DNA of 27,714 bases from an uncultured Allobaculum sp. (GTDB lineage: Bacteria > Bacillota_I > Bacilli_A > Erysipelotrichales > Erysipelotrichaceae). This document shows positions 8,035 through 15,006 of this stretch, one piece after another. Positions within the stretch are counted from its first letter, which is position 1, and every line of letters starts with the position of its first letter. The translations under genes were made by a program, and so were the position numbers. The notes under the pieces are model-generated. The model saw only the letters and a list, made by a program, of their open reading frames with translations, had not been told where the DNA came from and searched no databases. The stretch spans positions 1-27,714 of the forward strand of contig CAJTVE010000044.1 in NCBI GenBank assembly GCA_910579655.1. The letters run 5' to 3'.

Positions 8035-8678
8035 TTTTGTTTCTCTTCTTTCTGTTTCTGGTCATATAACAACAGAAGGGCCTCAAGATGGTCTGCGTCG
8101 AGCGGACCATGGTTGGCCAGACTGTCTTTAAACAATTGGGAAAACAAGGCTGCCCGGACGGACTGAACTTTGTATCGTTCGATCATGACCGGCCGCAATG
8201 CGGCCAGCCATTCCAGAATGGATGAAAATTCTTCCGGAATGATCGAGCGGATCTGGTTTTTGATATAGACAGCAGCACTTGGTGAAGCACCGGATGTGGA
8301 AACACCGATGACCAGATCACCCTGTTCAATGACAGCGCCGAAAATACAGTCTGACAAGCCTGCATTATCGACCACATTACAGAGGATCCCCTTGTAGCGA
8401 CATGCTTTTGCGATCCTCTCATTTTCGAAATAATCATCGGTGGCTGCAATCACAAACTGGCAGCCATCCAGATCTGATACCATCCAGCCTCGATTGATCA
8501 GCTGGATTTTTTTTTGCGCTGCCATCTGGGCAAGCTCATCCGCGCATTCTGGAGCAATAATGGTCAAAGCTGCTCCAGTTTTAAGAAGCCGCTTTGCTTT
8601 TTCTAAAGCTGTATGTCCACCCCCGATAATGGAAACGGGTTTGTTGGAAAAATCAAAAAATAAAGGAAAGTAGGCCAT
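8031..8678 (-). CDS. Precorrin-2 dehydrogenase / sirohydrochlorin ferrochelatase (siroheme synthase)
   Basis: A 215-residue member of the Met8/SirC/CysG N-terminal family. It oxidises precorrin-2 to sirohydrochlorin using NAD and, in bifunctional members, inserts iron to give siroheme. The Rossmann start is visible as SIIGGGHTALEKAKRLLKTG (residues about 16-35), followed by FVIAATDD. VVDNAGLSDC carries the conserved aspartate used for both reactions in Met8-type enzymes, and VSTSGASPSAA follows. ATG 8678 is chosen over the longer frame starting at 8750 because AAAGGAG sits directly upstream and the protein then begins like its relatives. No separate chelatase gene is seen nearby, so bifunctionality is plausible. 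It is the first gene of a two-gene operon with the methyltransferase. Confidence 0.88.
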   Translation of the reverse strand: MAYFPLFFDFSNKPVSIIGGGHTALEKAKRLLKTGAALTIIAPECADELAQMAAQKKIQLINRGWMVSDLDGCQFVIAATDDYFENERIAKACRYKGILCNVVDNAGLSDCIFGAVIEQGDLVIGVSTSGASPSAAVYIKNQIRSIIPEEFSSILEWLAALRPVMIERYKVQSVRAALFSQLFKDSLANHGPLDADHLEALLLLYDQKQKEEKQK

Positions 8679-8704
8679 AAAAACTCCTTTCGTCCTTACC
8701 TTTA

Positions 8705-8715
8705 CAAAGTATAGC
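8705..8715 (-). promoter_or_regulatory. -10 region of the siroheme operon, shared with the reductase promoter
   Basis: Read on the minus strand, GCTATACTTTG lies about 30 bases before the start codon. It matches the reductase promoter (710-720) base for base. No strong -35 is seen in either, which may mean that an activator is used. Confidence 0.5.
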
Positions 8716-8846
8716 GGGCACTCCTGTTTTCCGGCTTTCCAAGGCCGCAAAAGATGTGGTGATGGTCAAAGGCAGACAGATCAACCTTGCACGAAATTTT
8801 GCCCCCTTAAAAAGACTGTATTCATTTAAATTCCAGAGAATTATGA

Positions 8847-8864
8847 TATTAAACAGTTAATATT
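8847..8864. repeat. 18-base palindromic repeat, copy 2
   Basis: Identical to 5699-5716. It lies about 170 bases before the first gene of the minus-strand siroheme operon. With one flanking base on each side the symmetry extends to ATATTAA-ACAG-TTAATAT. Confidence 0.65.
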
Positions 8865-9612
8865 TAATCGTATCAAACCAAAAGAAGGGCAGACCATATT
8901 GATAAAGATCTGAATCGAAGCGATGGGCTGGATTGAGCTTGCCCTTGCATCCGAGCCGGCCGATGTGTGTACGACTTTATGCGCAGGCAAGAAAAGCCAG
9001 CAAAACAGAAAAGGAAGCTCAAATCTGGAAAGAGAATGCGAGTGCTCGACTGACAGACTGCCCGAGTCAGGATCAGGCGGTAGGAGGAGATGGGGAAGAA
9101 CAGACAGTAAATATTTTTTTTGAAACGATCAAAAAAGATATTAAAAATACACACTTCAGGCATATTGATGAGGAATTCAAAAATGTTCATCATATATAGA
9201 CAAAAATCAAAAGGGCATTCGTTCAGAACATTGAAAAAGCTAAAGATAAATTGCTGTCATTAAGCAAGTTCAGGGGTGCCGGAAATTGTTGATCTTTCTG
9301 TCCTGAACAGCGAAATGAACGAACGAATATTCAGATTCGAATTATTCATATATGGATAACACTAGATCTTGAATCGTATGGACATGAAGTAACTTCATGG
9401 TCAGTCAGATCGAAATTCAGTCTGTGAATATGGAGATATGACCATAAATATGGTAAATATAAATATTAAAATTGTCCAAAGACAAAACGGTTCTGCTCAA
9501 AAAAATCCAAATTTTGTCCTTGAAAAATGGGCAGAAATGCGCAAAAAAACGCCGTTTTTATTGGTTCCATAAAAATAACTCAATTAAGATTTTCTTTAAA
9601 TGGAGAAATCTA

Positions 9613-9642
9613 TTGATAAACTTCGGTAAAAAAGTGTAAGAT
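9613..9642 (+). promoter_or_regulatory. Candidate promoter in the gene-poor region
   Basis: TTGATA (9613-9618) and TAAGAT (9637-9642) are spaced by 18 bases, a good match to the housekeeping consensus. The predicted start lies near 9650, just before ATG 9656 of a 35-codon frame; the next real gene is the antitoxin some 450 bases downstream. Confidence 0.4.
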
Positions 9643-9869
9643 TTATAAAAAGTGAATGGATAGTGACGGGGATGATATACAGAATTCACCGTCCAAAGAT
9701 TACATCCATTTGCCAAGTGCGAATCAGGCGATTGAAGGAGGGGATCCTGCACAGATAACCTGAAATTCGACTTTTCCCGTTTTAATTCATTTCGACGTCC
9801 AGTCAGTCTGCGTTTTGAGAATCAGTTTTTCGTAATGTGAAAAAGAAAAAATGTTCTGAATCTGCAGAC

Positions 9870-10112
9870 AAAATACAAAAGGAAAGGATAAAGCTTCTCA
9901 ACGTGATTTGAATTTACCTGGGAGAACTCCTCGATATACGGATAGCAGTGCGTTTCGAGGGGATGTACCGCCGACTGGGTGGGAATTTACGCATGTGGAC
10001 TGTCAGCACATCTGCCTATGCTTCCAAATTGCCGACAGGAAGAAGCACGAATAGAAGAAGGCCGCAAGGCCAAAACGAGAAGCAGGGATTGTCTTTGGCG
10101 AAAAAATCTGCT
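9870..10112 (+). pseudogene. Probable frameshifted remnant of a RelE/HigB-type toxin
   Basis: Three pieces in successive order resemble the RelE/HigB (Gp49-like) toxin fold, but each is in a different frame. 9870-9977 reads KIQKERIKLLNVI, a stop at 9909, then LGELLDIRIAVRFEGMYRRL. 9980-10051 reads WEFTHVDCQHICLCFQIADR and KKHE before a stop. 10045-10112 reads ARIEEGRKAKTRSRDCL. Toxins of this family usually run 'elRi.f.g.yRv.yft', then a hydrophobic strand, KKT, and a basic helix ending in D-y/L, directly upstream of an XRE antitoxin. The order and position fit. The comparison is by eye from memory of the family, so it needs an alignment. If right, the toxin is dead by at least two frameshifts and one stop. 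Confidence 0.4.
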
Positions 10113-10388
10113 TGTGTGGAACTTGAAGTTGGTAGTCCTGAATATTCAGTCGTTCATGCTATTCAGGATACGAGAGAACGGCTTCAGATTACACAGACCG
10201 AACTTGCTAGACGCACTGGTATTGACCAGGGGGATATTTCCAAACTCGAACGTGGAACGCGAAATCCGTCTTTAAAGCTGCTCAAAAGACTCGCTCACGG
10301 TCTGGGGATGGAACTTAAGATTTACTTTATCCCGATTGAATCGTCCCAGGAAGGCGATAGCCAGCCAACCGATCGTGCCGGACTTTAA
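10095..10388 (+). CDS. XRE-family antitoxin (HigA-like) transcriptional regulator
   Basis: The C-terminal 75 residues match XRE antitoxins closely. A helix SPEYSVVHAIQDTRERLQIT leads into the helix-turn-helix TQTELARRTGIDQGDISKLE, followed by RGTRNPSLKLLKRLAHGLGM and a strand LKIYFIPI. The frame stays open upstream to 9912, with a GTG at 9948. The TTG at 10095 is preferred because AGCAGGG lies seven bases before it and the resulting 97 residues suit the family. Usual members have a longer helix before the PEY motif, so the N-terminus may be eroded. In intact pairs it neutralises a RelE/HigB toxin and represses the operon. Here the toxin appears broken, leaving a solitary antitoxin or DNA-binding regulator. 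A strong terminator overlaps the stop codon. Confidence 0.75.
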   Translation: MAKKSACVELEVGSPEYSVVHAIQDTRERLQITQTELARRTGIDQGDISKLERGTRNPSLKLLKRLAHGLGMELKIYFIPIESSQEGDSQPTDRAGL

Positions 10389-10404
10389 TAAGTCCGGTTT
10401 TTTT
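10378..10404 (+). terminator. Rho-independent terminator of the antitoxin gene
   Basis: CCGGACTT and AAGTCCGG form a perfect 8-bp stem with loop TAAT, followed by seven T residues. The stop codon lies in the stem-loop. Confidence 0.92.
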
Positions 10405-10837
10405 GACTTTAATTTTTCTGGCCACACGAAAAGTAGAAGATCCATTCAAAAAACTGCAGGCGGCCTGGAAAGTGAGAGTTTGCCAGACTTGCCTGGTTCG
10501 ATACAATAAAGAATTGAATCCATCGATTGCATCCAGAGGGAAGAAATTTTCAAAACTCTGTCAGTCTTCGGTTTTTCTGTTTTCATTTGGACCTTCTTGG
10601 ATCTGCTTCTGGCCGCCTTTTTTCGACGAATAAGCAGATACTCTTTAAAATATTAAAATATAGGTTGAAAGCCGAAAACCAAAATGGAAAAGCGCCATCA
10701 GCTGGTGGATTTCCAACATAAGTCTGTGATAAGTCTTTTATAAATCTGTCAGACTCTGGCGTCGTAAATTGATGTGGATTTTAAACTGGAAAGATCCTGC
10801 GTTTTGCCAGGATCATTTAGAAAGCAGAGGCATTCTT
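10405..10837. other. Intergenic stretch before mnmA
   Basis: No gene recognised. A -10-like TATAAA sits at 10739-10744 without a clear -35. Near the 3' end GATCCTG/CAGGATC (10793-10814) forms a 7-bp hairpin with an 8-base loop in the mnmA leader, 24 bases before its start; it lacks a T-run and so is not a terminator. A 76-codon frame starting inside the antitoxin terminator (10403) has no binding site and was not accepted. Confidence 0.5.
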
Positions 10838-12097
10838 ATGACCGAAACAACAACAGATCCAAAGGATCTTCTTCATACTCTTGATTACACCAGACCTGCT
10901 CCTCTTCCTTCTGCGCTGGCCGGGCGCAGACCCGAAGAGATTAAGGTTCTGGTCGGCCTTTCCGGTGGAGTGGACAGTGCGATTGCAGCCTTTTTACTCT
11001 CCAGGCAGGGTTTTGATGTCACCTGCTGCTTCATGCGCAACTGGGACTCTTTTGCCAATAACGATGTGGCCGGCAACCCCGACCTGCTCAATCCTGTCTG
11101 CCCGCAGGAACAGGATTATCAGGACGCGAAAGCCGTTGCCGACAAACTCGGTCTTGAGCTGCTGCGTGTGGATTTTGTCCGGGAGTATTGGGATGACGTG
11201 TTCTCCGTCTTCTTAAAAGAATATGCCCGAGGCCGCACCCCGAATCCGGATATTCTTTGCAACCAGTTCATTAAGTTTGATGCATTTTATCATTATGCAA
11301 TGGCCCATGGCTTTGATGCGCTGGCGACAGGTCATTATGCATCCAACTTTGTTGAAGACAATTTTACCTGTCTGGGCCGGGCTGAGGATTTAAACAAAGA
11401 CCAGACTTACTTTCTCGCGCAGATTGCCGAGGAACCATTATCCCGCACAATTTTCCCGCTGGGCACGCTGACCAAACCACAGGTGCGCGAGATTTCCCGG
11501 GAACTCGAACTGGATTCCGTTTCTTCTAAAAAAGATTCCACTGGCATCTGCTTTATCGGAGAACGCAATTTCCGTCAGTTTTTAAGCAACTATCTGCCTG
11601 CCAGACCAGGAAAGATCATTGATCTGGATTCCGGAACGGTGGTCGGCGAGCACCAGGGGGTTCTGTATTACACCATCGGCCAGCGCAAAGGTCTGCATAT
11701 CGACCGCTTTAAAGGCCCATGGTTTGTTGCCGGCAAAAACGTCGAAACCAATGAGCTGTATGTGGCCAGAACCGATCAGCGACACTGGCTGGATTCTGAC
11801 AGTGCCCGCATTGAAAAGATCAACTGGCTTGTTGAAGATGGCTATTCATTCCCAGAAAACTGCACCGTGAAATTCCGCTACCGCCAGGCCGATATTCCTG
11901 TTCGCCTGGAAGTGGATGGAAATTGCGCGACAGTTTACTATCCACAGAAAAGTGCAGCCGTGACTCCCGGTCAGGAGGCGGTTTTCTATGATGGAAAGCG
12001 CTGCCTTGGCGGGGGCGTGATCGAACAGGTTTTCGATCAGGGTCAGGATCTTTTCGAAACCATCAGAAAGCGAGCTGAAAGTTTTGGCAAACACTGA
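10838..12097 (+). CDS. mnmA: tRNA-specific 2-thiouridylase MnmA
   Basis: MnmA activates U34 of the tRNAs for Lys, Glu and Gln with ATP and inserts sulfur. The PP-loop motif SGGVDS is at residues 42-47. The two catalytic cysteines are C141 in NPDILCNQFIKF and C238 in STGICFIG, with NKDQTYFL between them. The chosen ATG gives 419 residues. The frame is open back to 10769, but the AGAGG before 10838 and the family layout favour the shorter form. Even so the protein has about 35 more N-terminal residues than typical 360-380-residue members. In B. subtilis the gene also lies upstream of recD2. The recD2 frame overlaps its last 14 bases. Confidence 0.95.
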   Translation: MTETTTDPKDLLHTLDYTRPAPLPSALAGRRPEEIKVLVGLSGGVDSAIAAFLLSRQGFDVTCCFMRNWDSFANNDVAGNPDLLNPVCPQEQDYQDAKAVADKLGLELLRVDFVREYWDDVFSVFLKEYARGRTPNPDILCNQFIKFDAFYHYAMAHGFDALATGHYASNFVEDNFTCLGRAEDLNKDQTYFLAQIAEEPLSRTIFPLGTLTKPQVREISRELELDSVSSKKDSTGICFIGERNFRQFLSNYLPARPGKIIDLDSGTVVGEHQGVLYYTIGQRKGLHIDRFKGPWFVAGKNVETNELYVARTDQRHWLDSDSARIEKINWLVEDGYSFPENCTVKFRYRQADIPVRLEVDGNCATVYYPQKSAAVTPGQEAVFYDGKRCLGGGVIEQVFDQGQDLFETIRKRAESFGKH

Positions 12098-14549
12098 GAC
12101 CACCCCGTTTTTTTCTGAAACGGATCCCCATTTTGATCCCGCGGCGGATCGGGCAATGAATCAGGATGTTGACCTGTCCAGTGCATTTATTCCGGTTGGC
12201 AATCTATCCTTCGAAAAGGCACGTCTGGCCTCGAATGCTCTGTCAGATCTGTCTGATCCGTCCGCTCAGCTGGCTTCTGAAGCTGAACTTTCGAAAAAAG
12301 CTGAAAAGGCCGAAGAGCAGATAGCCTCTTTATCCACGACGCCGCTTGCTGCGGATCCTGAACTCGACCTGTTAAAAGCGTCCGAACAACCAGAATGGCC
12401 CCTATTTACCGGGCAAATTGAGCGGATTTATTTCAACAAGCCGGAATCCGGCTTTGTGATTGGTGTCCTGCGGGAAGAGCAGATGAAAAAAACAATCCGG
12501 TTTAAAGGCACTCTGCCTGGATGTGAAGTCGGGCAGCTCTGGCAGATTCAGGGCGACTGGGTTCATCACGAAAAGTATGGCGATCAGATTGCGGTCGATA
12601 CAGCCAGGCAGCTGGAAAAAAGTTTTGATGAAGACCTCATCCGCTTCTTTTCGTCCAAGCGGTTTCCCGGCGTCGGAAAAACCACCGCAAAAAAAATTGT
12701 GGATGCTCTTGGAGAAGGAGCCATTACGACCATTTTGCAGGATCCAAGTGTCCTGACAAACCAGTGCCAGCTCTCTGAAAAACTGGCCTATGCGATCAAA
12801 GATGGTCTTCGAGGACTTGGCGGCAAAGGCCAGCAGATTGAACAGATGCTGCGCTGGGGTCTCAGCCAAAAAGACATCAACCTCATCCAGCAGCTTCCTG
12901 ATGATATGCAAAAAAACCTGCTCAAAGATCCGTATTGGGCTTTTTATAACGTCCGGGGCTTTGGCTATGAATCCTCTTCAAAACTGGCTGATGGGTGTCA
13001 TGTTTCAAAAGATGATCCACGCCGCATTGAAGCCAGTGTCTATCATCAGCTGAGGGAGATGGTTTATCACTCTGGCTCAACGGCGATTTCCCGGGCAAAT
13101 CTTGCAGGCGTCTGCCAGATCCCGGAAGAGGTTTTAAATCCGGCTTTAAAATCGTTGGCTGAGCGCAAGATCGTTACGGTGCGGGACAACTTCGTCTATT
13201 TAAGCGAACAATACCAGGCAGAACTGTTGATTTCAGCCTTGATGTATACCCACCTTTTCCAGGTCGAAGCCCCGGCATACCAGACGATTGAAGCGGCGTT
13301 GCGGAAAGTCGAAAAACGCTACCACATTCAATACGATAAGGACCAGCACAAAGCGGTTCATACGTTTCTTAACAATTCCATGATGATTCTCAACGGCGGA
13401 CCCGGTACGGGTAAAAGCACCCTGCTTAAAGGCCTGCTGGCGATGATCCGGGAATTCTATCCCAACCAGACGCTGCTGCTTTGCGCACCGACAGGACGGG
13501 CGGCGAAGCGGATGAACGAACTTTCCGGCCGCAGTGCCCGCACAATCCATTCTCTCCTTGGCTGGGATGCGGACCTCGACGCGTTTGCCCGGGATGAAAA
13601 CCACCCGCTCAGCTGCGATTTTCTGGTTGTCGATGAGATGTCGATGGTTGATAACCGCCTGTTCTCTTCGCTGCTTCGGGCTTTGCCGGCGTATTGCCGG
13701 ATTCTGCTGATCGGGGACGAAGATCAGCTGGAAAGCGTAGGCCCAGGCAATGTGCTGCGGGATCTGATTGAATCGGGGAAGGTTCCCGTGGTCCGCCTGG
13801 AAACCTTGCACCGTCAGAAAAAAGGAAGCGGGATTTCCCTGCTTGCCAGTGAAATCCGTAACAATCGACCGGTGACCTTTGAAAATCCGGTGACTTTTCT
13901 CGATGTGCCCCAGGATCAAACGATGGCTGTGCTCGAACAGGTGATCAACCAGCAGGAAGATCCAGACAGCATGCAGATTCTTGCACCGCGCTATGGCGGG
14001 CAAAGCGGCATTCATGAAATCAATGCGATGATGCAAAAAATTATCAATCCGTTTTCTACAGCCAAACCAGAGATAGCCATCAATGTCACGACCGCCGATG
14101 GCAGACGGGCAATGACGTTTCGGCAGGGGGACAAGGTATTGCTCAAGATCAATATGGCCGAACTGGATGTTTACAATGGGGATATCGGAGAGATAACTTC
14201 CGTTGATCCGATGACAGGATCTTTGATCTGTGAGTTTAACGGTATCGAAGTCGAATTCACCAAGCAGGCTCTGTACCATACAGTTACGCATGCCTGGTGT
14301 ATTTCGATCCATAAGTCTCAGGGATCGGAATATCCGAATGTCTGCCTGATTGCTGACTATAACGGAGGTTCCATGCTGCGCAAAAGGCTGCTGTATACGG
14401 CGGTCTCGCGGGGCAAGGCAAATCTGACGATCGTCGGCAGCGAGATGCTTTTTCGCAATGGCGTCCGCACGCAGGAAAGTGACCGGCGACAGACAACGCT
14501 GCAGCTGCGCATGAACCAATATTGGCAATATATGGCCAAAAAACTGTGA
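12084..14549 (+). CDS. recD2: SF1 DNA helicase RecD2
   Basis: An 821-residue 5'-3' helicase of the RecD2 (YrrC) type, which works in DNA repair and fork maintenance without RecBC. After an acidic, alanine- and serine-rich N-terminal stretch of about 105 residues comes the OB-like domain (FTGQIERIYF, residue 108 on). A helix-hairpin-helix follows (RFPGVGKTTAKKIV, about 193), and the ATPase begins at Walker A GGPGTGKS (438-445). DE of Walker B is at about 517-518 (VVDEMSMVD). GDEDQLESVGPGN, SIHKSQGSEYP and YTAVSRGKANL are the later helicase motifs. In most relatives the OB domain starts near residue 5-10, so the N-terminal extension is unusual. The proposed start is TTG 12084, overlapping mnmA; ATG 12156 is the alternative. 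Confidence 0.93.
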   Translation: MANTETTPFFSETDPHFDPAADRAMNQDVDLSSAFIPVGNLSFEKARLASNALSDLSDPSAQLASEAELSKKAEKAEEQIASLSTTPLAADPELDLLKASEQPEWPLFTGQIERIYFNKPESGFVIGVLREEQMKKTIRFKGTLPGCEVGQLWQIQGDWVHHEKYGDQIAVDTARQLEKSFDEDLIRFFSSKRFPGVGKTTAKKIVDALGEGAITTILQDPSVLTNQCQLSEKLAYAIKDGLRGLGGKGQQIEQMLRWGLSQKDINLIQQLPDDMQKNLLKDPYWAFYNVRGFGYESSSKLADGCHVSKDDPRRIEASVYHQLREMVYHSGSTAISRANLAGVCQIPEEVLNPALKSLAERKIVTVRDNFVYLSEQYQAELLISALMYTHLFQVEAPAYQTIEAALRKVEKRYHIQYDKDQHKAVHTFLNNSMMILNGGPGTGKSTLLKGLLAMIREFYPNQTLLLCAPTGRAAKRMNELSGRSARTIHSLLGWDADLDAFARDENHPLSCDFLVVDEMSMVDNRLFSSLLRALPAYCRILLIGDEDQLESVGPGNVLRDLIESGKVPVVRLETLHRQKKGSGISLLASEIRNNRPVTFENPVTFLDVPQDQTMAVLEQVINQQEDPDSMQILAPRYGGQSGIHEINAMMQKIINPFSTAKPEIAINVTTADGRRAMTFRQGDKVLLKINMAELDVYNGDIGEITSVDPMTGSLICEFNGIEVEFTKQALYHTVTHAWCISIHKSQGSEYPNVCLIADYNGGSMLRKRLLYTAVSRGKANLTIVGSEMLFRNGVRTQESDRRQTTLQLRMNQYWQYMAKKL

Positions 14550-14609
14550 GCAATCCCTTCATTTTTGGAATGGTTTCAAAGGATCCTTGCCTAAAAACGG
14601 GAGGATTGT

Positions 14610-14639
14610 TTTACATCTTTGCGCCAATCAGTCTATAAT
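14610..14639 (+). promoter_or_regulatory. Promoter of the alaS leader
   Basis: TTTACA (14610-14615) and a perfect TATAAT (14634-14639) are separated by 18 bases, immediately before the T-box leader. Confidence 0.8.
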
Positions 14640-14644
14640 ACGAT

Positions 14645-14856
14645 TTGCAGTGCAGACAGGGAAAAGAAGCAGTGTTTCGGAAAGAAGAGAGCAGCGGTTG
14701 GTGAAAAGCTGCCCGGAGTCTGTTTTACGAGCCGCCCTCGAGCTGACGCTTCCGGCGATATCGGAGAATTAAGGGTGCTTTCCGCACAATGACCAAGGAA
14801 AGTAAACCGGGATGGTAACGCGTGTTCAACGTTCCTGGAGACAGGGACGTTTTTTT
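14645..14856 (+). ncRNA. T-box riboswitch (tRNA-Ala-sensing leader) of alaS
   Basis: The roughly 210-base leader senses uncharged tRNA. The distal arm of stem I is visible as GCAGC/GCTGC around a GGTTGGTG loop, preceded by AGAGA (14686-14712). The T-box bulge TGGTAACGCG is at 14813-14822; its TGGT can pair with the ACCA end of tRNA-Ala. The usual bulge reads TGGnACCGCG, so one C to A change is visible. The terminator is AACGTTCCTG (14828-14837) paired with CAGGGACGTT (14842-14851), then T residues. GGAAAG at about 14797 can pair with the terminator's 5' arm to form the antiterminator. A GCN specifier is expected; GCC copies near 14731 are candidates, but the specifier loop could not be fixed by eye. 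Confidence 0.88.
14828..14856 (+). terminator. Regulated terminator of the alaS T-box
   Basis: A 10-bp stem with one G-U pair, loop GAGA, followed by seven T residues. It competes with the antiterminator that includes the T-box bulge. Confidence 0.88.
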
Positions 14857-15006
14857 GTGCTTTGTCAAAACGTGCACAAGCAGGCCCGGTCGGGTTCTGG
14901 TCCATTGAAGGGTGGACTTTCCCCTTGTTTATTCTTAATGATTCGATATCCTGGCCAGGACAGCCCACAGAAAAGGCCATGTCTGATGCGAAAGGAGAAA
15001 AACGAC

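Larger units (their letters stand above)
8751..9869. other. Gene-poor AT-rich stretch upstream of the antitoxin region
   Basis: No recognisable gene. It holds the second 18-base palindrome copy (8847-8864) and a good-looking promoter at 9613-9642 that leads into a 35-codon open frame (9656-9763) without a ribosome binding site. One frame is open from about 8906 to 9199 and ends in a charged tail reading like a real protein (FFETIKKDIKNTHFRHIDEE). It has no start with a binding site and no family match that I recognise. Decayed genes are a plausible explanation. Confidence 0.45.

Noticed and set aside
10403..10633. 76-codon frame after the antitoxin
   Set aside because: Its start lies in the antitoxin terminator and it has no binding site or recognisable domain.
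13233..14528. 431-codon open frame on the minus strand
   Set aside because: It lies wholly antisense to recD2, whose helicase motifs are unambiguous; the frame has no binding site or family features.
14812..15006. Upstream extension of alaS by 65 codons
   Set aside because: The extension would translate the T-box and terminator; ATG 15007 has a strong binding site and gives the usual length.
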